From: Bacteroidales bacterium
Lineage (GTDB): Bacteria > Bacteroidota > Bacteroidia > Bacteroidales > UBA932
DNA length: 64,000 nt
Direction of reading: 5' to 3'
NCBI GenBank assembly: GCA_017554305.1
Contig: JAFZIN010000028.1
Span: 89,323 to 153,322, forward strand
Shown: positions 43,046-51,372 of the stretch, one piece after another
How the letters are laid out: every line of letters starts with the position of its first letter
How positions within the stretch are numbered: position 1 is the stretch's first letter
The notes under the pieces: generated by a model
Told to the model about the DNA's origin: nothing
What the model saw: only the letters and a program-made list of their open reading frames with translations
Database searches by the model: none
Program-made: the position numbers and the translations under genes

Positions 43046-46000
43046 ATGAAATCCATCCACCAAAATACCAAACAAAGTAGACAGCGAAGATTCTCTTCCG
43101 TTTCATTGATAGCTCTGTTACTGAGTCTCTTAACGGCCTCAACGGCCATGGCACAGGAGACTCAAAAAGGACCGGGAGGACCAATTGATCCGCCCGAGAT
43201 GATTGTCCAGATAAATGTGCCCATGCCGGTAGAAAAGCTCAATGAGCAATACACACAACAACTTAGCTACTCACTACCATCCAATGGAGGAACGGTTACC
43301 TTTGCGGCTTATTATAATCCTGTTGATCCTAATCTGGGAATCACGGATCTTGAGTATCTTAACCAGTGTCTTGCCGGAATTCACGCAGATACGCTGATGA
43401 CGTTCACATCTTGTTCGACAAACCTTGGGCAGATGTGGTATGACTTCTCACTTACCATACTGCCAAACAACACTTATTCTCCTACAGATCAGACAAAAGC
43501 AGTGGAAAGGGAGATTCATCTTATATTTCCTCTCTCCACGGGGTCAAATCTTTACATAAGTGTCTCTCAAGAGAAAGGAGCAGACAGGCCCGAGGTGTTC
43601 CCTCTCTGGCCGGATGAAAGAACTCCAATTACTGAGCCGGTTATAGATCATACCCCTAATGCCTTGCAGGAGAGCGAACAGCTTTCCAACTGGAGAAGAA
43701 AAACTACTTATATTGGAGAGAATACTTATACTCCTACGGACTCCATTGTAGACATAGTCTATTATAATGGTTTGGGGCAACAAAAGCAGACCGTACAGGT
43801 GGGAGCAAGCGCCAACGCAAAGAAAAACATCATCTTAAACTCACAGTATGACCCTATGGGAAAGATGATCAGAGAGTATCTGCCTTATGTATCTACCTCG
43901 GATGCAGAGGGATATGACACGGATGCCGCAACAAAGCAACTCACCTACTACCAAGGTCTTTACGGATTGTCTGAGATTTATCCTTATGCTGAGACGGTTA
44001 CGGAGGCAACAACGGACAGGACACTGGCACAGTTCTCGCCGGGAGCAAGCATGAGGAACGAAAATACATCGCTCGCTTATGATTCTGACGGAGTGCAGAA
44101 GACTAGAGAAGACCTCACCGGAAGGTTCTTAGCAAACAACTACTCGCTGAACCGTAGCAGGGACAGCATTCCGTGCCTTATGGAAGAAAACGGAAACATC
44201 ATTAACAGAGGATTTTACAAGGGAGGTGCGTTGTTTAAGACCACAACCACAGATCCGGACGGGAAAACCGTAGCTACTTTTACGGATGAGAACAAAAGAA
44301 CCATTCTGGTAAGGACTTACATGGGAGGATTTGCAGATACTACAGCTCTGGCTGGATGGAGTGATCTGGTTTATGTATACAACAAGAAAGAGTTGCTGGC
44401 AGCCGTCATAACACCTGAGGGTGAGAAAGAAAGAGACAAATCCCTCTTACAGATAAGCACAGAAAGCACGTGGGCAAAAAAACGATGTTATATCTACAAG
44501 TATGATGCACTGGGAAGGATGATTTCCAGAAGATGGCCCCAGAGAGGAGAAGAGCTACTGGTAGTGGATCCGGCAGGAAGGGTGGTGGCATCACAGGATT
44601 CACTATTAAGAAAGGCTGGAAGATGGCTCTTAACACGTTATGACAGAGCATCCAAGCCTGTGGAGGTTATGGTAACACAGCAGAGCATAAGTGAAAGTAA
44701 TATGAGAGGGTACTTCTCGTATGAGAGCGTACAGAGTTACTTCAATCAGGGTGGGACGGCACCGTTCTACCCGGCAGTGTATAATCTGGCAGATAACATC
44801 TCTCTCTCTTACAGCCAGATTGGAAAAACTGAGATGCAGGCGGTAATTCCGGCAGACAACAACCAGTCTGTGACACTCTACTTCCTGCCGGAGGCTGAGA
44901 CAGTATCAGCAACAGATGTAACAACGGAGGCATTTGCATCACTTCTTTGGGAAAAGAGCGCAATGACTTCTACGCCGGAGGGAAAGCTCGTGGCAGTGGC
45001 GGAAGCGGACTCTACGGCTAAGACGCTTGCTCAGAGTGAGATACTCTACAGATACACAGCTTACTTCTATGACTGCTGGAGAAGGCCGGTGCAGACGGTA
45101 ACAAGATATCCGGACGGATCTATAATCCGTGCTTCAACAAAGTATAACTTCCAGGGTGTGCCTGTAAAGCAGGTGGTAAGGATAACCGTGCCACAGGGGA
45201 ATGATCTGGGAGTGATAAGCCCGTATCAGACGGACTCTCTGAACGCAATACTGACAGAGTGCTTTACTTATGACAAGCGGGGAAGGATGCTCACGTCCAG
45301 CTCAGAGTTAAAGACATTCATGACACTCCAGCAGGGAGGAGCACTCGCCTACTCGGATACAATAACCTCAAACGCCTCCGCTTCTTTTTCTTACGATGAA
45401 CTGGGGCATCTGGTGGGAAAGACAATGGGAAGCAGCATATCTCAGGAACTCTCTTACAACATCCAGGATTGGATGACACAGGTGATAACAAAGAAGGGAA
45501 CGCAGAACATACTGGAGCAGAAGCTAAGATATTTTAACACTGAAAAAAGCGGGACAACGCCGCTATACGGAGGAAACATATCCGAGTGGGAGTCTAAGCA
45601 GGGAAACGAAAGCAGCAGTACGTATGCGTTTGACTATGACAACGTTGGAAGGCTCATAGAGAGCAACAGATTTGTGGGAAATGACAACTCTCCTCTGACT
45701 TCATTCACAGAGAGAAACATATCTTATGACCGTAACGGAAACATACTGACAATGTCAAGGGTGGGAGGGAACGAACTCTCCGCACTACACGACTTCAATT
45801 ACAGCTATGACGGAGACCGTCTGACTTCAATATCCGGAACAAAGGAAGGAACAGCTGTAACTGCGGCTTACAACTATGACGGAAACGGAAACCAGCTGAT
45901 GGACGGCTTGGCGCAGGTAAGGCTATCATACGGGCTGAACAACCAGGTATTCAGAGTAAGGAAGACAAACATGCAGATAATGAGCAAGGGACCCAGGCCG

Positions 46001-47263
46001 CCGGGACCACCATCTTTGGAGGAGACGATAATTGCTACATACGCTTACTTTGCAGATGGGGCAAAATTCTCACTCACAGACAACAACGGACTGAGCAGGA
46101 TTTACATAGGGCCGTTCACTCTGGCCAGGAAGAAGACAACAACTCTAAACTCAACCTCTGTAGTAACGCTTTTAGAATCAGCAGAGGCGTTGGGAGCAGA
46201 GGCAAGGTTCGCTTTTGCAGCTACACCGCAGAGCGCTCTGGGAGGGGATACCACATACACCGTTGACTACGAGACACTTTATCTGATAAAAGATCACCTG
46301 GGAAGCGTAAGGGCTATTGCAGACACCAACGGAAACATTCTGGAAAGAAACGACAACTATCCGTATGGACTGCGTACGGATATGGGGAGAAGCTACCCTA
46401 CCCTCACTGAGAAATACAGGGTAAGGCTACCAAGCAACACGTCATTCTCCGCAAACAACACAATTTCACTAAGTTCTCCCACTACTGCAATTCAGCCATA
46501 CAAACTGCTTTACAACGGGAAAGAGCTGCAACTAATAGCGCAGACAGACCTGATTGACTACGGAGCAAGGCAGTACAACCCTATCACAACTCGATGGAAC
46601 GCACCGGATCCACTGAGTGAGAAATACTATGCATCTTCCCCTTATGTCTACTGTGTAGGAAATCCTATTATCTTCACAGATAATAATGGTGAAACTCTAT
46701 TTCTCACAGGAATTTACGCAGAAAAGGCATTTGAAATGCTACAATCTTTGGTCAAAAATTTTCTAACACTAAGTAGAAATGAAGAAACAGGGGAAATAAC
46801 ATATAAACCAAATAATGATGAGAAAATTGACCAAGAGTATTCAAAGAGATTAATGGAAGTCATCGATGATAAAAACATTAGAGTGAATGTTAGTGCTCGA
46901 AAGGTAAATAGCGAAGCAGGAGGTGAGTTCAAAGGTAATACAGATATAGACGGGATAAGAAACACCTTTCAGTGGGTAGATCCTAATGTATTGGAAGATA
47001 TTGAGATATATAAAAAAGAACCTATTGGAAAGAATTTAATGCATGAAATTACTGAATCATATGAGGGAGGAAAACTTGGGATCCGAGATAATACAACTGT
47101 TATGTTTGCACTGACAGATATTCCCAAAAAATCTTACAATAAAAAGACAAAAAAATTACTAGACCGTCATTATAGAAAATATTATAAAAAAGCTCATAAA
47201 AGGGCAACTAAACAGAGCGAAATAACTCAAGATGATTTAGAGAAATTATACGGCAAAAAATAG
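43046..47263 (+). CDS. Rhs-repeat protein with DUF6443-like region, Rhs core and variable C-terminal tip
   Basis: 1405 aa. Signal peptide ending STAMAQ (about 37). The N-terminal 300 residues fit the DUF6443 region (DIVYYNGLGQQKQTVQVG, YDPMGKMIREYLPY). YD/Rhs repeats run from about 420 to 1040 (YDKRGRMLTSSSELK, YDNVGRLIESN, YDRNGNILTMSR, NYDGNGNQL). The Rhs core is complete: YLIKDHLGSVRAIADTNG, LYNGKELQ, LIDYGARQYNPITTRWNAPDPL and YVYCVGNPIIFTDNNGE (ends about 1211). The last 190 residues after the core are a different, AT-rich domain with LMHEITESYEGG and a late AHKRA, a zincin-like pattern. Polymorphic Rhs toxins are built this way; the tip would be the effector. Confidence 0.88.
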   Translation: MKSIHQNTKQSRQRRFSSVSLIALLLSLLTASTAMAQETQKGPGGPIDPPEMIVQINVPMPVEKLNEQYTQQLSYSLPSNGGTVTFAAYYNPVDPNLGITDLEYLNQCLAGIHADTLMTFTSCSTNLGQMWYDFSLTILPNNTYSPTDQTKAVEREIHLIFPLSTGSNLYISVSQEKGADRPEVFPLWPDERTPITEPVIDHTPNALQESEQLSNWRRKTTYIGENTYTPTDSIVDIVYYNGLGQQKQTVQVGASANAKKNIILNSQYDPMGKMIREYLPYVSTSDAEGYDTDAATKQLTYYQGLYGLSEIYPYAETVTEATTDRTLAQFSPGASMRNENTSLAYDSDGVQKTREDLTGRFLANNYSLNRSRDSIPCLMEENGNIINRGFYKGGALFKTTTTDPDGKTVATFTDENKRTILVRTYMGGFADTTALAGWSDLVYVYNKKELLAAVITPEGEKERDKSLLQISTESTWAKKRCYIYKYDALGRMISRRWPQRGEELLVVDPAGRVVASQDSLLRKAGRWLLTRYDRASKPVEVMVTQQSISESNMRGYFSYESVQSYFNQGGTAPFYPAVYNLADNISLSYSQIGKTEMQAVIPADNNQSVTLYFLPEAETVSATDVTTEAFASLLWEKSAMTSTPEGKLVAVAEADSTAKTLAQSEILYRYTAYFYDCWRRPVQTVTRYPDGSIIRASTKYNFQGVPVKQVVRITVPQGNDLGVISPYQTDSLNAILTECFTYDKRGRMLTSSSELKTFMTLQQGGALAYSDTITSNASASFSYDELGHLVGKTMGSSISQELSYNIQDWMTQVITKKGTQNILEQKLRYFNTEKSGTTPLYGGNISEWESKQGNESSSTYAFDYDNVGRLIESNRFVGNDNSPLTSFTERNISYDRNGNILTMSRVGGNELSALHDFNYSYDGDRLTSISGTKEGTAVTAAYNYDGNGNQLMDGLAQVRLSYGLNNQVFRVRKTNMQIMSKGPRPPGPPSLEETIIATYAYFADGAKFSLTDNNGLSRIYIGPFTLARKKTTTLNSTSVVTLLESAEALGAEARFAFAATPQSALGGDTTYTVDYETLYLIKDHLGSVRAIADTNGNILERNDNYPYGLRTDMGRSYPTLTEKYRVRLPSNTSFSANNTISLSSPTTAIQPYKLLYNGKELQLIAQTDLIDYGARQYNPITTRWNAPDPLSEKYYASSPYVYCVGNPIIFTDNNGETLFLTGIYAEKAFEMLQSLVKNFLTLSRNEETGEITYKPNNDEKIDQEYSKRLMEVIDDKNIRVNVSARKVNSEAGGEFKGNTDIDGIRNTFQWVDPNVLEDIEIYKKEPIGKNLMHEITESYEGGKLGIRDNTTVMFALTDIPKKSYNKKTKKLLDRHYRKYYKKAHKRATKQSEITQDDLEKLYGKK

Positions 47264-47319
47264 CCCAAGTTTCTTATTATTTCGATATTAACAATCATAA
47301 ATAGGACTATTAAAGCATA

Positions 47320-48708
47320 ATGAATATAGAATATTGTCATAGAATCTGTTTAAAACTATTAAAAGTTGTACTCTACTGTTTTTTGATGTTAATCACAACT
47401 TGCTGTGGTATTTACTTTACGAAGATTCCATACATGTCAGTTACCTCAGGCACTATTCTCCCTCATGATTTTTATAATAGAAACTACCCGTCAGAGTCTT
47501 ACATTCTGAAATATGAAAATAACGAAGTCCTAAACAGTCTGCAAATCTATTTATATAACATTGGAAAGGACAAAGCATATAAGGTTATAAATGATAGTAC
47601 ATTAACCGATGTTTTATACAGTTGCCTATTGCCAAGGATTACACCTGGAGAAACCGTTAACATCATATACCTCTTGTATATGAGAGCTAATAACAGTAAC
47701 GTTATATCCACTTCTCCTTCCTCTGACTTTTATAGGAAGATTAATGACTTGTTCAATGAAAGCAAAGAGTATATAAACAACAATAAGGAAAAAATTATCG
47801 TTCCCTCCAAATTCAAATCCAATGAATTTCAGCAGATGGTCAGTATTAAGAACAAGGATTTTGAATCAGAGATCGTTATGAGAGCTTTTAAGGAGGATTA
47901 TCAGACAACAATCCTCTCTATTTCAAACACTAATGTTATCAATTCAGGATTACTTTGCCACATAAATACTACACCTAACAATACACCGGCTCTTTTTTTA
48001 GAAGAAAAAAGAAAACACATAGCCGGAAAACTCTATTATGTTATTAAGAATGAAGCATCTATCTTTGTTAGAGATGACTCAAGTTACAAATATGAAAGAG
48101 ACTACGCAGCTATATGGTATGACAAAAATGGAAAATCTGTTATTAACTATCGGAATGGATTTAAAGAATTAGCTGTTATAGGACTAGATGGGAGGGGGAA
48201 TGTATATGTCAAGAGTGAGGGCAAAAAGATAATTGTAAACCAACACAATTTCCAAAATGTTTTAGATTCCATTATTTCCAATGGGATATCAATTATTATC
48301 AAGAAAAATCTTGCTCCAATTCCACAAAGAATAGATAAATCTTTCTCATATTACACTGGTGAACGGGGTGATATCATATTTACAGACAGTTTATTCCATA
48401 TCACTCTTCATTTTAAAGAAGGATACAAATATGGAGAGGGAAAATGGAGAATGATAGATAGTAGTCATATGGAACTTATATTCAATAATTCCCCAAAAAA
48501 TGATAAGTATCCCACTACAAGTGTTCGATATTACCCAGAATCTTTTTACGATTCACTTTATTATAAGGGTACCGATCGCACTTTAATTGGAAGATTGGTG
48601 TTTGAAAAAGACAGTTCAGATACGATTACCAACTCTTTGCTTAAACTGTCATTTAAAAGACAATCGGAAGTTCCAGAAAGTGTATTCAATAGATACATTA
48701 AAGAGTAA
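47320..48708 (+). CDS. AT-rich gene of unknown function after the Rhs tip; candidate immunity or accessory protein
   Basis: 462 aa. An N-terminal hydrophobic segment (about 12-35, LMLITTCCG) could be a signal anchor or a lipoprotein signal. The rest is soluble, rich in Asn, Lys and Ile, with a C-terminal beta-rich part (GEGKWRMIDSSHMELIFNN) similar in style to lipocalin-like domains. The gene is clearly richer in AT than its neighbours, like the Rhs tip just before it, which suggests that the two arrived together. No domain recognised. Position (57 bp after the tip) fits an immunity gene, but its length and export signal are unusual for one. Confidence 0.55.
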   Translation: MNIEYCHRICLKLLKVVLYCFLMLITTCCGIYFTKIPYMSVTSGTILPHDFYNRNYPSESYILKYENNEVLNSLQIYLYNIGKDKAYKVINDSTLTDVLYSCLLPRITPGETVNIIYLLYMRANNSNVISTSPSSDFYRKINDLFNESKEYINNNKEKIIVPSKFKSNEFQQMVSIKNKDFESEIVMRAFKEDYQTTILSISNTNVINSGLLCHINTTPNNTPALFLEEKRKHIAGKLYYVIKNEASIFVRDDSSYKYERDYAAIWYDKNGKSVINYRNGFKELAVIGLDGRGNVYVKSEGKKIIVNQHNFQNVLDSIISNGISIIIKKNLAPIPQRIDKSFSYYTGERGDIIFTDSLFHITLHFKEGYKYGEGKWRMIDSSHMELIFNNSPKNDKYPTTSVRYYPESFYDSLYYKGTDRTLIGRLVFEKDSSDTITNSLLKLSFKRQSEVPESVFNRYIKE

Positions 48709-48762
48709 TAACTATGTGGGTGAGACTATCTAATACCAAGAAAATGTGCCCTCCCCCATTCT

Positions 48763-48800
48763 GTAGTGGTCTCGGAAAAGGGGCCACTACTTATTTTTTA
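48763..48800. terminator. Terminator hairpin between the Rhs region and the GH3 gene
   Basis: GTAGTGG (48763-48769) and CCACTAC (48784-48790) pair perfectly, with two more pairs inside (T-G, C-G), and are followed by TTATTTTTTATT. It can end plus-strand transcription of the Rhs genes; it also abuts the stop of the minus-strand GH3 gene (48791). Confidence 0.7.
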
Positions 48801-50068
48801 TTACCCTGATTATCAAGGATGAGGGTGCGGTCCTGGCCGAGCGGGGTGATTTCAGGCTTGGATGATTTGGCCATGGCCTTCTGCATCTTGCGAATGAGGC
48901 GGTTGTCTCTTCTTGTTGCCCTTGCAATCTTTTTGTCAAGGTCTTTAACAATTGGGCTGTAGCCCTTATCAAAAAAGCCAGCTTTGGCTTTGAGGGTAAG
49001 AACCCTTCTCACCTTTTCATTGAGTTCATCCAAAGAGAGTGTTCCGTTTTCTACAAGCCGGGTTAGAGTCTCTATGGCTTTGATTGGCTCATCCGGCATA
49101 AGAATCATATCTGAACCGGCCTTGTAAACGGCTGTGTTGATGTCTATTGGATCCTTGCCCTTGGCAAGACCGTCCATAGTGACCGCATCTGTCATAATCA
49201 CACCCTTAAAGCCCTGCTTGCCTCTTAAGAGTCCCTTTACACAGTTCTCGGAGATAGACATAGGAGTACCGGTGGAATCTATTACAGGATAGGAGAAATG
49301 GCCAACCATAACCATCGCCAGATTGTTGGCGAACATCTTGTCATAAGGATAGAGATCCTGGCTATAAAGTTGCTCCACTGTGTGATTTATGATAGGTTTT
49401 TCATAATGGGAATCTACGTATGTATCTCCGTGGCCCGGGTAGTGTTTTCCGCAGGCATAAATTCCGTTATCCTGCATTCCCTTCATATAGGCGGTGGCAA
49501 GGTCTGCCACAACCTGTGGATCTCCGCAGAAGGAACGTTGGCCGTCCGCTTTGTTGTAAGGGTCCGGGCAGACATCTGCAACAGGAGCAAGGTTAACGTA
49601 TATGTTCAAGTCTTTCAACTCTTTAGCAACGTTCTTTCCCATCTTGTAGAGAAACTTCTGAGGGTTATCTTCTATTCTTGCAAGCAGTGCCTGACGCGGA
49701 TAAGCTGGATACTCCGCAAAACGCATATTGGCACCCCACTCTGCATCTGTCATCTCCAAAAGAGGAATGGTGCTTATAGACTGCAGATAGTTAACTCTCT
49801 CAATAAACTGAGCAATAGGACCTCTCATAATGATTATGCTTCCAACTCCGTACTCTCTTACCAAAGAGTCCTGGAAAGCCTTGGTCTTCTCAGAAGGGTT
49901 GCGGCTTATTGTTATGATAAAGAGTTGTGCAACCTTCTGTTTTACAGAGAGTTTACTCATTAGTTCATCTACCTGTTTCTGATGTCTTACATCCGCTTTG
50001 CTCTGAGAAAAGAGTGCTATTGGAGATAATACCATAATGATTAAAAGTGATATGATTCTGCTCTTCAT
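48791..50068 (-). CDS. Secreted GH3-family beta-N-acetylhexosaminidase-like enzyme
   Basis: 425 aa. Signal peptide (1-22, ending ALFSQ). A single GH3 N-terminal barrel domain fills the protein. NagZ-type active-site loop: KHYPGHGDTYVDSH (about 208-221), whose D..H pair is the catalytic dyad in NagZ, and the nucleophile Asp in VIMTDAVTMDG (about 290-300). GH3 enzymes with this loop usually remove N-acetylglucosamine from muropeptides or chitooligosaccharides. Being exported, it would act in the periplasm rather than in cytosolic recycling. It is a paralogue of the next gene and the last of the long minus-strand run. Confidence 0.87.
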   Translation of the reverse strand: MKSRIISLLIIMVLSPIALFSQSKADVRHQKQVDELMSKLSVKQKVAQLFIITISRNPSEKTKAFQDSLVREYGVGSIIIMRGPIAQFIERVNYLQSISTIPLLEMTDAEWGANMRFAEYPAYPRQALLARIEDNPQKFLYKMGKNVAKELKDLNIYVNLAPVADVCPDPYNKADGQRSFCGDPQVVADLATAYMKGMQDNGIYACGKHYPGHGDTYVDSHYEKPIINHTVEQLYSQDLYPYDKMFANNLAMVMVGHFSYPVIDSTGTPMSISENCVKGLLRGKQGFKGVIMTDAVTMDGLAKGKDPIDINTAVYKAGSDMILMPDEPIKAIETLTRLVENGTLSLDELNEKVRRVLTLKAKAGFFDKGYSPIVKDLDKKIARATRRDNRLIRKMQKAMAKSSKPEITPLGQDRTLILDNQGNKK

Positions 50069-50089
50069 ATTGTATTGCTGAATTGATTC

Positions 50090-51370
50090 TTAATAGTTTA
50101 TGCCGGCAGCGCCGCCTGCAAAATATGGGCGCTCCACAAGGTTGATTCTCTCCGCCTTATCCTTTGCCTTTTTCATCTGCTTAATTAGGCGGTTGTCTCT
50201 TTTGAAGGCACGCTTTACCTTGCGCTCAATATCTGTTACAACAGGGTTGTAGTCCTTGTCTAAAAGGCCTGCTTTTGCCTTGAGAGTGAGCACTCTCTTT
50301 ACCTTGGCATTGAGTTCATCCAGTGAGAAAACTCCCCTTTGAACGGAGTCTGCAATTGCCTCAATTGAACCCTTAATGTCTATAGGCATAAGCAGAATAT
50401 CCGAGCCGGCCTTGTAAGCCTCAACCGTCACCTCAACCGGATCCCTTCCCTCTGATATCCCTTTCATCACGATGGCGTCAGTTATGACGATTCCTTTGTA
50501 GTTCTGCTCTCCTCTTAAGAGGTTCTCAATGCAAGGCTTTGAGAGAGACATCGGGAGAAGAGAAGGGTCTATCTCAGGGCTTGCAATGTGCCCCACCATA
50601 ACCATCTCAAGCCCCTCATTTATAAGCCTTTTGTAAGGGTAGAGATCTACGCTGTCCAGCACCGCTTTGGAGTGGTGGATGGTAGGCATCTCATCGTGAG
50701 TATCTATGTAGGTATCCCCTATTCCCGGGTAGTGTTTGCCGCAGCCAAATGTCCCCTCCTCCTTCATACCTCTGAGGTAGGCGGAGGCCAGAGTTGCAAC
50801 CCACTTAGGATCACTGCCAAAAGAACGGGGAGCAATGGCTGTCTTCTGCTTGTTTTGCCTTACGATATCGTTATCCGGACTTACATCCACAACCGGAGCA
50901 AAGTTCACTGCAATGCCCAGATCCTTAAGCTCTTTGCCAATGTTGCGCCCCATCCGGTAAACAAACTTCTCCGCATTGGGAAGTTTGGAGAGTTGCTCCT
51001 GTTTGGGATAACGTAAGTACTCCTCAAAACGCATAGCCGCACCCCACTCCGCATCTATGGTAACAAGCATAGGAACCTTGGATTTGCTCTGAAGAGCGTT
51101 CATCCTTCCAACTATATCATAGACGGAACCGTCCATAACAATGATACCTCCCGCTCCGTATTCAGTTACAAGAGAGTCTTCAAAAGCGGTACGTTTCTCA
51201 TCCGGCTTTGGATATGTATCAAAGATAAAAAGCTGTGCAACCTTCTCTCTTATAGAGAGTAGGTTCATAAGTTGGTTAATACGCTCCTCTCTTTCTCTCT
51301 CCTTTTTGCTCTGGGAAAATGCGGTAAGGGAGAGAAGAAGCAGCAACGTTATGAGGGTTATCTTTTTCAT
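50090..51370 (-). CDS. Secreted GH3-family beta-N-acetylhexosaminidase-like enzyme, paralogue
   Basis: 426 aa. Signal peptide (1-20, ending AFSQ). Same build as the neighbour at 48791, clearly an old tandem duplicate. The active-site loop reads KHYPGIGDTYIDTH (about 213-226), with Ile in place of the His of PGHG, while the D..H dyad and the nucleophile region VITDAIVMKG (about 296) are kept. The change may alter substrate binding. It lies 22 bp upstream of the paralogue and 2 bp downstream of the phosphoesterase gene. Confidence 0.85.
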   Translation of the reverse strand: MKKITLITLLLLLSLTAFSQSKKEREREERINQLMNLLSIREKVAQLFIFDTYPKPDEKRTAFEDSLVTEYGAGGIIVMDGSVYDIVGRMNALQSKSKVPMLVTIDAEWGAAMRFEEYLRYPKQEQLSKLPNAEKFVYRMGRNIGKELKDLGIAVNFAPVVDVSPDNDIVRQNKQKTAIAPRSFGSDPKWVATLASAYLRGMKEEGTFGCGKHYPGIGDTYIDTHDEMPTIHHSKAVLDSVDLYPYKRLINEGLEMVMVGHIASPEIDPSLLPMSLSKPCIENLLRGEQNYKGIVITDAIVMKGISEGRDPVEVTVEAYKAGSDILLMPIDIKGSIEAIADSVQRGVFSLDELNAKVKRVLTLKAKAGLLDKDYNPVVTDIERKVKRAFKRDNRLIKQMKKAKDKAERINLVERPYFAGGAAGINY

Positions 51371-51372
51371 TA

